The notes under the pieces are model-generated. The model worked only from the letters and a program-made list of their open reading frames with translations, ran no database searches and had not been told where the DNA came from. Of a stretch of 64,000 nucleotides of DNA, positions 16,892-25,317 are shown piece after piece (the stretch's first letter is position 1; the number at the start of each line of letters is the position of its first letter). Both the position numbers and the translations under genes were made by a program. Source of the DNA: Candidatus Poribacteria bacterium (GTDB taxonomy: Bacteria > Poribacteria > WGA-4E > WGA-3G); assembly GCA_022827625.1 (NCBI GenBank), contig JAJEIE010000027.1:513093-577092 (forward strand), given 5' to 3'.

Positions 16892-17587
16892 ATGACTAAC
16901 CAACCTGCAATGTTTGACAACATCCCAAAAGTGTCCAAAGTAACATGGGAAACAATACTGGTGAATCCATGGATTTTTGCGGCTTTACTGATTCCGTCAG
17001 ATAGCAATAGCACGCTCTCATTGATCGCAGCCGGCTTTATGTTGGCTGTGTCAGGTCTGATGCCTTTAGGCATTCCGCGCGTGTCTGTCTCTGTCTCTAT
17101 TGCTTGCGGTATTGTATTTCTTTTGGGGTGCGGCGTTGCCAGCTTCGGATTGGCAAGAATATTAGAGAATCTGTTTCCTAATTTTCCGACGACGCGAGCG
17201 TGGGAATGGATGCAGTGGGTCCCTTCAACTTTTGAGAGCCTGGCAGCTTTAGTGTGGATTTTCGTGGTGCTGAACATATCCCCTATAACCCGTCCGTTGC
17301 TTATTAGTGCGATGCTCGTCGCTGCTGCAGCAGGATACGCGCTGATTTCTGATGTCCTTTTGATAAGGGATGCTCTCGTTTTCAATACAACTCGCGAAAT
17401 GGCAGACTGGGAACAAGGCGTAAGGTTTCTTTTGAATGGTTGCGCGTTGACAGCCTGGGCACGTCTCGTCATCTACAAATTCGCCGCTACCTCACTTGAG
17501 CGATTTGTTGGGAGATGTGCGCTATTTATGGGGGTAGTGTCTATTCTAATGGGAGTTTTTGGGATTCTATGGGACATCTTTTCGTAA
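16892..17587 (+). CDS. Hypothetical polytopic membrane protein
   Basis: 231 residues, unrecognised. I count six or seven hydrophobic stretches separated by short loops, for example around residues 28-45, 50-65, 68-95, 118-135, 145-165 and 205-228. A polar segment (NTTREMADWEQG, about 165-180) lies between the last helices. GAGAAAGGAGG precedes the ATG and it has its own promoter. Two more small membrane proteins follow closely on the same strand (31-base gap, then a 4-base overlap), suggesting a three-gene operon of membrane proteins. No function is proposed. Confidence 0.7.
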   Translation: MTNQPAMFDNIPKVSKVTWETILVNPWIFAALLIPSDSNSTLSLIAAGFMLAVSGLMPLGIPRVSVSVSIACGIVFLLGCGVASFGLARILENLFPNFPTTRAWEWMQWVPSTFESLAALVWIFVVLNISPITRPLLISAMLVAAAAGYALISDVLLIRDALVFNTTREMADWEQGVRFLLNGCALTAWARLVIYKFAATSLERFVGRCALFMGVVSILMGVFGILWDIFS

Positions 17588-17618
17588 TGGCGAATCCCAT
17601 AGAGAGAATGGAGATTGA

Positions 17619-17885
17619 ATGAAATTACAGTTTGACCCATTAAACAAAAGACATGTTGGTTTTATGGCAATGTCCATGGGTTTTCTTATGCTCGCCATAG
17701 AGATAATGCAGAATGAAGCAATGCAACAAGCAATTGGATTTATTGCGCTTGGGATTGTTATTATATCCGCAATTGTCCTTCTTAAATCAAATGTTTACCG
17801 CCTCAGGGTGACAGCCCTCTGTGTTGGAGTGACAGGACTCGCATTTTTGATGGGATATATGCTAACAACTCTTATATTAGAATGA
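17619..17885 (+). CDS. Hypothetical small membrane protein
   Basis: 88 residues with three hydrophobic segments (about 14-28, 35-50 and 58-85) and a short basic head (LNKRHVG). Unrecognised. GGAGATTGA lies upstream. Its stop codon shares the bases ATGA with the next start, so the two are likely coupled. Confidence 0.65.
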   Translation: MKLQFDPLNKRHVGFMAMSMGFLMLAIEIMQNEAMQQAIGFIALGIVIISAIVLLKSNVYRLRVTALCVGVTGLAFLMGYMLTTLILE

Positions 17886-18097
17886 GGGGCCAACCACTAA
17901 TGGAAAATTCAACACCAGCACTGAAACTCTCTCGCCGCATGGGCAGGATCGTCATCTTGTTGGGATTTATCGGGTTTTTGAGTGGTGTATTGGTTGGGTT
18001 ATTACCGTGCCAGTACTGCGAAAAGCCGGTGCTACAGATGGGTAAGTACAAGGTTCTCGGAGAACATCGCATCTATTGTCCGTTGGGTGATAGATAG
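17882..18097 (+). CDS. Hypothetical small membrane protein with a CxxC motif
   Basis: 71 residues: a basic head (KLSRRMGR), one hydrophobic helix (about 22-43) and a short tail with PCQYC and a later Cys. The ATG at 17882 overlaps the previous stop; an ATG at 17900 is an alternative. The two cysteines directly after the helix could bind metal or form a disulfide, but nothing more can be said. Confidence 0.55.
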   Translation: MRGQPLMENSTPALKLSRRMGRIVILLGFIGFLSGVLVGLLPCQYCEKPVLQMGKYKVLGEHRIYCPLGDR

Positions 18098-18247
18098 TAG
18101 GGCTATTTCTCTCCGCAATGGAACTCACAATTTTCTTGCCATTAATTTTCCTATAGTATATTATGCACGAAAGTGTTATCAGGTACAGGTTTAAGGTTAA
18201 CTCACTCACTTGAAAGACAACTTTCAAAAACAGGAGGAGACCACCTC

Positions 18248-18937
18248 ATGAGACCGATATTTTTTTCACTTGCGATGCCATCTGCTCTCCTGATGCTGCT
18301 TGTCCTGTCTGTGAACCTTGCTTCAGCGAAGACGTTTAACAACGACTTTGAAACAGGCGACCTCACGGATTGGGAAGCAGATGGAGAAGCATTTGACTTT
18401 CAACCGACTTGGGGCGACAATCCAACGGCACGAAACCGCGGTCAGCCCTCTGAACATCAGGGCGATTGGTGGTTAGGTTTATACGAAAAGTATCAGGGAC
18501 CCGATAAAGGCAAGAAACTCGGACAGAATCCAGGGGCTACGCAGGGGGACGGCCCTCAAGGCACCCTTACCTCAATCGAGTTCACGATTGTCGGAGAAAC
18601 TATGAATTTCCTTATCGGTGGTGGCAACCACCCGTGGAAGGATGATCCGGCACCGTGCAGTGTTAACTTGGAGATTGATGGCAAAGTTGTGCTCACATCA
18701 ACCGGCAATAACACCGAAACCATGGCACGTGTAGAGTGGGATCTCTCTGGACTTGATGGAGAGACGGCTCAAATCGTTGTGGTAGATAACAACAGCGGCG
18801 GTTGGGGACACCCGAACTTTGATGATATACATCAAGCCGATTCCAGAGGCAGAAATATCCCCTGGGAACAGGTCCTCACTGTCGATGCACGCGGTAAGTT
18901 AGCTGCCACTTGGGCACAGATGAAGAAGTATTACTAA
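18248..18937 (+). CDS. Secreted lectin-like/levanase-type domain protein with short C-terminal tail motif
   Basis: 229 residues from the ATG at 18248, which has a near-perfect AGGAGGAGA. A signal peptide (about 1-25, ending ASAKT) leads to one beta-sandwich-like domain beginning NDFETGDLTDWEADG and containing GDWWLGLYEKYQG and DDIH. This resembles the concanavalin-like domain seen in secreted glycoside hydrolases and levanase-type proteins, so sugar binding is likely but no catalytic residues are evident. The protein ends GKLAATWAQMKKYY; the same kind of ending occurs on three other secreted proteins here (28336, 29651 and 42702). Confidence 0.75.
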   Translation: MRPIFFSLAMPSALLMLLVLSVNLASAKTFNNDFETGDLTDWEADGEAFDFQPTWGDNPTARNRGQPSEHQGDWWLGLYEKYQGPDKGKKLGQNPGATQGDGPQGTLTSIEFTIVGETMNFLIGGGNHPWKDDPAPCSVNLEIDGKVVLTSTGNNTETMARVEWDLSGLDGETAQIVVVDNNSGGWGHPNFDDIHQADSRGRNIPWEQVLTVDARGKLAATWAQMKKYY

Positions 18938-18973
18938 ACGCATCGGAAAGTTAGGCAATAGCAGCGCATTTTC

Positions 18974-19013
18974 ACGCCTTGAGGGGTGTAATTACCTTCA
19001 TCCTTCAAGGCGT
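18974..19013. terminator. Possible bidirectional terminator between convergent genes
   Basis: Arms ACGCCTTGA (18974-18982) and TCAAGGCGT (19005-19013), 9 bp, loop of 22 bases. The right arm overlaps the last codons of the minus-strand epimerase gene. Confidence 0.45.
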
Positions 19014-19958
19014 TATCTGTTTCAGTCCTGCCCGCTCGCGGAAACGGTTAAACGTTTTCAGAATCCCTTGCTCCATCGTATACGCAGGCGTGAACCCCAT
19101 CTCCTCAGCAATCGGAGTCGCGTCATAATCCCATGAGATACCGAATACCCCCGGTTCCAGTGTAATCTGCGCGTCCGGCACCAACGTCTTAAGATACGCC
19201 ACACCTTCCTTGACCGGTCGAATGCCACCTTTCACATTAAAAACGCGCGTCCGTGTTGTTGGGCAGGTACACGCCATCACAATCGAGCTGGACACGTCTT
19301 CCACATACTGCCAATCCACTGCATCATCGCCGAAAGGACAGACGTACGGTTCACCTAACGCCACCGCCTCAATCATTTGCGTCGTAAAAGAGCTCATGCC
19401 ACGCGTCCGACCGACTCCATAGACGGCAGTGAACCGGAGTCCAATGGAATCGACCCCATACGCATCGAAATAGTGTGTGGCGTACTTCTCGTTCAGGGAT
19501 TTACACGCACCGTAGATGAACTTCGGGTAGTGTGGCGCATCGTTGAGAATCTGTTGGTGGTTGTAATCCTCTGGCGCGCCGAAGACAGCAACACTGCTTG
19601 CCCAGACAACCCGTTTGAGGTTGAAGATACGCGCCGCTTCCAATATGTTGATTGTCCCTTCGCAAACGACTTTCAGTGCCTGAGGTGGGTTCGCGTTGCA
19701 CGCTGGCACCTGCCACGATGCCAGATGGATAATCCGATCAATCTCGTGTTCTTGGACGGTGCGTAAAACGTGTGGCAGGTCGGTAATATCGCCCTGCACG
19801 AAAGTGAACCCTTCAAGTTGTTCATCCGTCAGTACCATCTTTGGAATGGTTAAGTCGTAAGCGAAATCGTAAACGACTACCTTTTCACCAGCAGCCAGCA
19901 GGTCACGGATTACATAAGTACCGATGCATCCCATGCCACCGGTGAGCAGATATGCCAT
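19005..19958 (-). CDS. NAD-dependent sugar epimerase/dehydratase (extended SDR)
   Basis: 317 residues. The start at 19958 is preferred: CAGGAG is upstream and the protein then begins directly with the NAD-binding fold, TGGMGCIGTYVIRDLL. The catalytic Tyr-x-x-x-Lys is YGACK near residue 147, with WASSVAVFG just before and TAVYGVGR after. This is the UDP-glucose 4-epimerase-like clan that alters nucleotide sugars or related compounds; the C-terminal substrate region is not diagnostic. The Rieske protein follows upstream on the same strand. Confidence 0.88.
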   Translation of the reverse strand: MAYLLTGGMGCIGTYVIRDLLAAGEKVVVYDFAYDLTIPKMVLTDEQLEGFTFVQGDITDLPHVLRTVQEHEIDRIIHLASWQVPACNANPPQALKVVCEGTINILEAARIFNLKRVVWASSVAVFGAPEDYNHQQILNDAPHYPKFIYGACKSLNEKYATHYFDAYGVDSIGLRFTAVYGVGRTRGMSSFTTQMIEAVALGEPYVCPFGDDAVDWQYVEDVSSSIVMACTCPTTRTRVFNVKGGIRPVKEGVAYLKTLVPDAQITLEPGVFGISWDYDATPIAEEMGFTPAYTMEQGILKTFNRFRERAGLKQITP

Positions 19959-20039
19959 ATTTTTCTCCTGTTCAAAAGGCGCGATCACGCGATCACGCCG
20001 TCATACTAAAACCCGCGTACAACGTATGCATTAATTACT

Positions 20040-20357
20040 TTAGCGCGGCGTTTCGACATCTACAAGGATGTCTTCACCTTCCACTTTAACGGCGTACGTC
20101 GGCAACTTTTCTTCACCTGGCCACACACACTCGCCCGTCGTCACATCAAACTCCCACATGTGGAGTGGACACGTGACGCAGCTATCGTCTAAGAAACCGT
20201 AACTCAAAACGCCACCAAGGTGTGGACAGATGTTGTTCATTGCGTAATACTCACCCTTCACATTGTAGATGCCGATGAAAACACCGTCGACTTTTACACC
20301 AATACATTTGCCGGGTTGAATCTGATCCGTTGTCGCGGCTTTTACAAATTGTGCCAT
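20040..20357 (-). CDS. Rieske [2Fe-2S] ferredoxin-like protein
   Basis: 105 residues, cytoplasmic, an electron-transfer protein. The cluster ligands are in CPHLGG and CPLHMW (Cys-x-His and Cys-x-x-His), about 17 residues apart, as in the Rieske ferredoxins that serve dioxygenases or nitrite reductases (NirD-like). GGAG precedes the ATG. No oxygenase large subunit is adjacent, though phytanoyl-type dioxygenases occur in the window and do not need a Rieske partner. It lies between the epimerase and gamma-glutamyltransferase genes, on the same strand. Confidence 0.92.
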   Translation of the reverse strand: MAQFVKAATTDQIQPGKCIGVKVDGVFIGIYNVKGEYYAMNNICPHLGGVLSYGFLDDSCVTCPLHMWEFDVTTGECVWPGEEKLPTYAVKVEGEDILVDVETPR

Positions 20358-20414
20358 GATTTCTCCATCTTTTCGCGCCTTTTACAAAGCACGAAGTTAT
20401 TGTCAAAACTTCTG

Positions 20415-22016
20415 TTACTTCGTCATTACTTTGCCTTCGCCTCGCGGATCCGTCCCGCCATCGTGCCGTGTCCCGTCTTCCCAGAGACGGATCCCGTGTC
20501 CGGGACCACCGATCCCCGCACTTGGCGTGATTTCGTGTCCGAGTTTCCGCAATGCTGTCAGCGTCTCTTCACCTGCGCGCGGTTCGACTTGGATCGGTTC
20601 AGCACCGTCGGTATGAAGCCGCGGGGCATCCAACGCCGCCTGTATCGGCACCTGAAGGTCCATGAGGCTAACGCTAATGTTCAGCTGATTATTCGGGATA
20701 GTCCGACCCCCCGGTATACCGTACGTAGCGAAGGGCATCCCTTCTCGTGTGGCGAGAAACGGTGCCATATTATGAAGTGGACGTTTGCCAGGTCCGATTG
20801 AATTCGCGATGTCCGGTCTCGGATCGAAACGTCCGACACCGTGACCAAAGAGCAGCCCCGTACCAGGCACCGTCACCATTGAGCCGAAACCACCGCCGTG
20901 CGTTTGTGTCAGGGATACCATGTTCCCTTCCGCATCTGCAGTAGAGATATGACTCGTGCAGTTCATCGGTTCGTAGTAGACGACTTCTCCAGGTTGCGGA
21001 GATTGAAGACCGGCTTGTAATTTTTCCTTGAGTGTCGCAATGAAATTATCGGAGAGTTCCGTTTCAATATCTATATCAACAAACGCTGGATCGCCGAAGC
21101 GGCGGAGCCTTTCGGGCCAGCACACTTTCATCGCTTCAGCGAAAAGGTGAAACCTTTCGGCGACCGACATTACTGCCATGTCGAATTCTTCCACCAAACG
21201 GAGCATGTGTAAGGTTGTGAGTCCGCCCGCACCCAACGGTGCCGTATAGACCGAATAGCCGCGATACTGAATTTCGTAGGGTTGTGTGATAAATGGACGG
21301 TAGTTCTTCAGATCCTCCACAGTGAGGCAACCACCTAATTCCTGAATGTGGTTCGCGATTGTTTCGGCGATGCGTCCTTCATAGAACGCCGCGCGTCCAC
21401 CTTCCGCGACCGCCTCCAGGGTCCGGGCAAGTTCAGGATTCGTGAGTCTCTCACCTTTCTTAGGGGCTCTACCGTTTTTCAGAAACACACGCGCCGTTTC
21501 TGGAAAGTCTTTTTTCCAGCGGTCGGCGTTCCCTGCCATGCCCCCACGATTCGCACTGTTTGGGGCGTAACCGTGGCGTGCTGAATTGATGGCTGGACGC
21601 AGCACATCCGTAAGCGGTAGGCTTCCAAACTCCGACAATGTTAAACACAACCCAGCTACAACGCCCGGCACCCCAATGGATTGTGGTCCGTGGACATTTA
21701 CACGCCCCGGCACACGATACCCCGCAACTGCATCTGGTGCCTCTTCAATTGTAAACATATTTTCAGAGGCAGCGGCGGGGGCAGCGGTGTTATAGTCTAT
21801 CGCAATGACATCTTGTGTCTTTTTACGATAGATGAGTACACAACCTCCATATCCGGCGATGCCGTTGTGTGAGGGTTCAACGACTCCTTCTGCGAAGGCG
21901 GCGGCAACTGCGGCATCAACAGCATTGCCACCCGCAAGCAGCATCTTGAAGCCTGCTTCTGCAGTGCGAGGATGTGGTCCAACAACTGTACCATAATCTC
22001 TTTTGCGTAGATTCAT
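20415..22016 (-). CDS. ggt: Gamma-glutamyltransferase
   Basis: 533 residues of the gamma-glutamyltranspeptidase family, which hydrolyses or transfers the gamma-glutamyl group of glutathione and similar compounds. It opens with AGFKMLLAGGNAVDAAVAAAF (in part) and has HNGIAGYGG. The self-cleavage site and catalytic threonine are in NCTSHIS (Thr about residue 354) followed by DAEGNMVSLTQTHGGGFGS, and the oxyanion region has LHNMAPFLA. No signal peptide is apparent, unlike the periplasmic enterobacterial enzyme, so it may be cytoplasmic or one of the acylase-like relatives. GGAGAG precedes the ATG and it has its own promoter. Confidence 0.92.
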   Translation of the reverse strand: MNLRKRDYGTVVGPHPRTAEAGFKMLLAGGNAVDAAVAAAFAEGVVEPSHNGIAGYGGCVLIYRKKTQDVIAIDYNTAAPAAASENMFTIEEAPDAVAGYRVPGRVNVHGPQSIGVPGVVAGLCLTLSEFGSLPLTDVLRPAINSARHGYAPNSANRGGMAGNADRWKKDFPETARVFLKNGRAPKKGERLTNPELARTLEAVAEGGRAAFYEGRIAETIANHIQELGGCLTVEDLKNYRPFITQPYEIQYRGYSVYTAPLGAGGLTTLHMLRLVEEFDMAVMSVAERFHLFAEAMKVCWPERLRRFGDPAFVDIDIETELSDNFIATLKEKLQAGLQSPQPGEVVYYEPMNCTSHISTADAEGNMVSLTQTHGGGFGSMVTVPGTGLLFGHGVGRFDPRPDIANSIGPGKRPLHNMAPFLATREGMPFATYGIPGGRTIPNNQLNISVSLMDLQVPIQAALDAPRLHTDGAEPIQVEPRAGEETLTALRKLGHEITPSAGIGGPGHGIRLWEDGTRHDGGTDPRGEGKVMTK

Positions 22017-22050
22017 AGGTCTCTCCTTTCACTCAAGGCTAATAGGTGAG

Positions 22051-22079
22051 ATTTTAAAACTTTTTCACAGAATTGTCAA
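22051..22079 (-). promoter_or_regulatory. Sigma-70-type promoter for ggt
   Basis: Minus strand: TTGACA (22074-22079), 17-base spacer, TAAAAT (22051-22056), 34 bases before the ggt ATG. It is divergent from the nusB promoter 55 bases away. Confidence 0.75.
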
Positions 22080-22133
22080 GTGTTTCAAATATTTATGCCG
22101 GAGGCATTCAATAACCGACACCTGAAAACTAAC

Positions 22134-22162
22134 TTGACACCTCGCCTGAAATGGTGTATAAT
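22134..22162 (+). promoter_or_regulatory. Consensus sigma-70 promoter for nusB
   Basis: TTGACA (22134-22139), exactly 17 bases, TATAAT (22157-22162): a perfect match to the housekeeping consensus, 73 bases before the nusB ATG. Confidence 0.85.
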
Positions 22163-22235
22163 ACAAACTAATATGCACACCGAAACAAATGCCTTTATGT
22201 ATAGTGACGATAAAAGGCAGTAATAGGAATATATA

Positions 22236-22637
22236 ATGTTCTCTCGCAGACAATCACGCATCACTGCGATGCAAATGCTCTATCAAATTCAACTCACCGA
22301 GACACCGGTGCAAACGGTTATAGATGGGTTTTCACAGCGTCAGGATACATCAGTGGAACTCTGTTGCTTCGCAAGGCAGCTTGTTGAAGGCACCATTGCA
22401 CATCTCGAATCTATTGATACGTTGCTTCAAAACACCTCTAAAAACTGGAAACTCCACCGAATGCCTATCGTAGACCTCTCGATCCTGCGATGCGCGACGT
22501 ATGAGATGCTCTATCTTAATGACGTTGATCCAGCCACCACAATCGATGAAGCTATTGAGATTGCCAAGTCTTACAGCACGCCGGACTCGCCCAAATTCAT
22601 CAACGGTGTCTTGGACAATATCCGAAAAAACAGTTGA
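22236..22637 (+). CDS. nusB: Transcription antitermination factor NusB
   Basis: 133 residues, the usual size. NusB with NusE (S10) binds boxA RNA and supports antitermination in rRNA operons. The family start RRQSRITAMQMLYQIQ and the end ATTIDEAIEIAKSYSTPDSPKFINGVL (in part) are clear. It has a consensus promoter. It is followed after 64 bases by an NHL-repeat protein; in many bacteria nusB sits near ribH or gatB-like genes, so its context here is unusual. Confidence 0.95.
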   Translation: MFSRRQSRITAMQMLYQIQLTETPVQTVIDGFSQRQDTSVELCCFARQLVEGTIAHLESIDTLLQNTSKNWKLHRMPIVDLSILRCATYEMLYLNDVDPATTIDEAIEIAKSYSTPDSPKFINGVLDNIRKNS

Positions 22638-22701
22638 ACCCACCGCATTAATAAAATATCTGTCCATGAGAAAGGTCGATCGCTCGTCCAAAAAATAGCA
22701 A

Positions 22702-24516
22702 ATGTCTAAACTAAGAAACTTGATACTCTGTCTTTTGTTCTTATTCCCGATGTCTCTAAACGCCGCTGGAGAATTCAAATTTGTGAGTGAGTTCGGTGGA
22801 AAAGGGGAAGGCGAGGCGCAATTCGCAGAAACCTTATTTATGGGGTTCGGACCTGACGGTGCCGTCTATATTACAGATACGGATAACTTCAGAATCCAAA
22901 AATTCGATGAAACCGGAAGTTTTGTGTTCGACATCCAGATGGAGGCGGAGAGCGAATTTCGATTTATCAATCCTACGGATATTGCTGTAGGGACGGATAA
23001 TGCTATCTATGTCATGGACTGGGTGTTCATTGAAATTGCAGACACGATGCCGCAAGCACCATCGGAACCAAGTATCTTCAACTACGCTCCAGGTATCCAT
23101 AAATTCGACGCACACGGCACCTTTGTCGCAACCTACCCACTCCAAGATTTCAGCAAACGCATCGCACCGCTTGAGTCAGCCAGTCCGGGTCTCGATGCCG
23201 ACGGCAATTATATCCTCATTATTCCACAGGGCGACACAAAACGCAATTTTTTGCTAACCGTAGATGGACACGGCAATCTATACGTCTGTGATGCGGGTGG
23301 GAAAAACAAACGCATCTTCAAACTGGATGCGAATGGCAGCCCTATTGCTCACTATCCGTTCAGACAATCCGGGACGGGAGACTTTATCTATCCGGTTGAT
23401 ATAACCACTGACAAAGCCGGAAACTTCTATATTGTTGATGAAAAAGGGCATCGCGTGCTGAAGTATAGTGCTGATGGGGAATTCTTACACGCTTTCGGCG
23501 AATATGGAGATGCGGGGGGCCAATTTATTGAACCATTCCAGATAGCGGCTTTGGAAGACGGAACACTGCTGGTCGCTGACGCAGCAAAATATCTCAAGGA
23601 TTTCGTCTCTACCCTTCCGACCCGACTTGACGATCCGACCCGACGCTATACCGATGTAACCCGCCTGTTTCGCTACCGGCTCCGGCGCATTCAGCGATTT
23701 ACCACAGATGGTGTCTATACCCAAAAACTACTGGTTCCATTCCAACGAGAGATGGAAACCGATATTGCATTGGAACTCAAGGGCATTGATGGCACTGGAA
23801 ACCTTTACTACCTCAATCCAGCAGAATTGCGATTCAGGAAATATGCACCAACGCAATCCTTAATTTCTCCGATGTTCCAAACAGAACTCAAACTCCGTTA
23901 TACACGCGACCTACACGACGTGGAAATTGACAATCAAGATGACTTAGATGCGGATCTTTATACCAAATCCGATTTTGACGAACAGATTATTCAGGATACC
24001 GCAGATGCCAATCTTATCTTATCTTATGACATCAACGAAGCTTACCGACTCGCGCTCTCCAACAGGCTGACTTTTATTCGATCTACCGATACAAGTTACT
24101 ATCGCGCACGGGATTTTGAGGATTTCCGTGGACGTTTCAATCAAGATGATAGGACGACTGAAACCTCTTGGGACGACCGAGTTCAACTTGATTTCACGTG
24201 GATACGCGACCAGAGCCTCTACAATTACCGAGAAGCGCGGGCATTTGTATACTTTAGCCTTGTCCGCGTCGATTTTATTAACGATGCCCTCGACCGGTTC
24301 AATTTCCGGTACTTCGACTTCAACGCAAACCTTTCTGACTGGGGCGCGGGGATATATTACGACTTGAGCCGAACGTTCCGTCTGAATTTTGAAATCACAC
24401 ACTTTTTCGGTGAGAATAGATATACGTATGTTGATGAAACGGCTGTCCTCTATGCCACTGGGTTTCAGGAAGCGGATCTCATACGCGCCGTTTTGTTGAT
24501 AAACGGGGTGTTTTAA
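22702..24516 (+). CDS. NHL-repeat propeller fused to a probable outer-membrane barrel-like region
   Basis: 604 residues with a signal peptide (about 1-20, MSKLRNLILCLLFLFPMSLN). Residues about 25-310 hold NHL-type blades (GAVYITDTDNFRIQKFD, GNFYIVDEKGHRVLKYS). From about 390 to the end the sequence alternates polar and hydrophobic residues (YRLALSNRLTFI, QLDFTWIR, FRYFDFNANLSDWGAGIYYDLSRTF) in strands of 9-11 residues, as outer-membrane beta-barrels do, although the last residue is Phe in an unusual context (LLINGVF). A terminal aromatic residue suits barrel assembly. Function is unknown. The barrel assignment is my inference. Confidence 0.65.
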   Translation: MSKLRNLILCLLFLFPMSLNAAGEFKFVSEFGGKGEGEAQFAETLFMGFGPDGAVYITDTDNFRIQKFDETGSFVFDIQMEAESEFRFINPTDIAVGTDNAIYVMDWVFIEIADTMPQAPSEPSIFNYAPGIHKFDAHGTFVATYPLQDFSKRIAPLESASPGLDADGNYILIIPQGDTKRNFLLTVDGHGNLYVCDAGGKNKRIFKLDANGSPIAHYPFRQSGTGDFIYPVDITTDKAGNFYIVDEKGHRVLKYSADGEFLHAFGEYGDAGGQFIEPFQIAALEDGTLLVADAAKYLKDFVSTLPTRLDDPTRRYTDVTRLFRYRLRRIQRFTTDGVYTQKLLVPFQREMETDIALELKGIDGTGNLYYLNPAELRFRKYAPTQSLISPMFQTELKLRYTRDLHDVEIDNQDDLDADLYTKSDFDEQIIQDTADANLILSYDINEAYRLALSNRLTFIRSTDTSYYRARDFEDFRGRFNQDDRTTETSWDDRVQLDFTWIRDQSLYNYREARAFVYFSLVRVDFINDALDRFNFRYFDFNANLSDWGAGIYYDLSRTFRLNFEITHFFGENRYTYVDETAVLYATGFQEADLIRAVLLINGVF

Positions 24517-24640
24517 AGGGGTTGCAATATATTCCAAAATTGGGTATCATGGGATTTGAAGTCCTTTTGAAGCGTACTGAAAAATACTTGTGGGAATAAA
24601 TGGAGTGTTTTGTAGCACATATCCGACGGAGGTTTAAACA

Positions 24641-25303
24641 ATGCAAACCTATCCATTATCACAACTCACCGAAGAGACGCTTAACGCGCTTGTGACATTG
24701 TACGAACGCCCCGATGTGTCTGAGGAATGGGATGAAATGACGTGCGTGCTGGACCCCGAAGAAATCAAGTTACTTAACTATCTCAAGTCTCTCTTGTATG
24801 GACGGCAACTGGTACTCATGAACGAAGCCACCCTCTGGGCGCGTGCTATCTATCCGCTGCTGGTGCTCGCAGAGCAAGAGCATATTCAAGCATGGGCGGG
24901 AGTCCCACTCAGAGCCAGTTACCCAACTTTTGAACTCGAAGGCGAAGCGGATGGGGCCCTCGCCACTTCTATCGGTGGTAAGATTCGAACACCTTATCTC
25001 ATTGTACATGAAGCGAAGCGGGGTGTGAATGCCCCAGAGCCACAATATCAACTCTACGGCGAGATGCTTGCTGCTGCATGGCTCAATTGGAAAGGGAACC
25101 CCAATCCGGAACAAAAAATTTTCGGATGCTACACTGTTAATGACTCTTGGGTGTTCGTGCACGGGGTGGTCGCCGAGATTGAAACCGAAAAACCGATCCT
25201 CAGCATTGAATTCGGTCCTGTCTGCAACGGGGTTCTTGAAGCGGAACGTATCGTACAGATCCTCAAATCTATTGTTGCGAAGCACATAGACAGTAGCACC
25301 TAA
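24641..25303 (+). CDS. PD-(D/E)XK-like protein, paralogue B
   Basis: 220 residues, about 65% identical to the protein at 4985-5653. The same features are conserved: NEATLWARAIYPLLVLAE, then LEGEADGAL, PYLIVHEAKRG and QYQLYGEMLAAAWLNW, fitting a PD-(D/E)XK fold. The residues that differ are mainly in the first 60 and the last 30 positions. A GGAGG ribosome site precedes the ATG, like in the first copy. Here it lacks the antidote-like neighbour and instead lies 14 bases upstream of an NHL-repeat gene. No family name recognised. Confidence 0.55.
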   Translation: MQTYPLSQLTEETLNALVTLYERPDVSEEWDEMTCVLDPEEIKLLNYLKSLLYGRQLVLMNEATLWARAIYPLLVLAEQEHIQAWAGVPLRASYPTFELEGEADGALATSIGGKIRTPYLIVHEAKRGVNAPEPQYQLYGEMLAAAWLNWKGNPNPEQKIFGCYTVNDSWVFVHGVVAEIETEKPILSIEFGPVCNGVLEAERIVQILKSIVAKHIDSST

Positions 25304-25317
25304 TAGGAGGCATCAAT

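Noticed and set aside
24611..24630. GTAGCACATAT near 24614, resembling the GTAG + CACAAACT hairpin
   Set aside because: The second arm is missing, so there is no hairpin; the match is only 7-8 bases.
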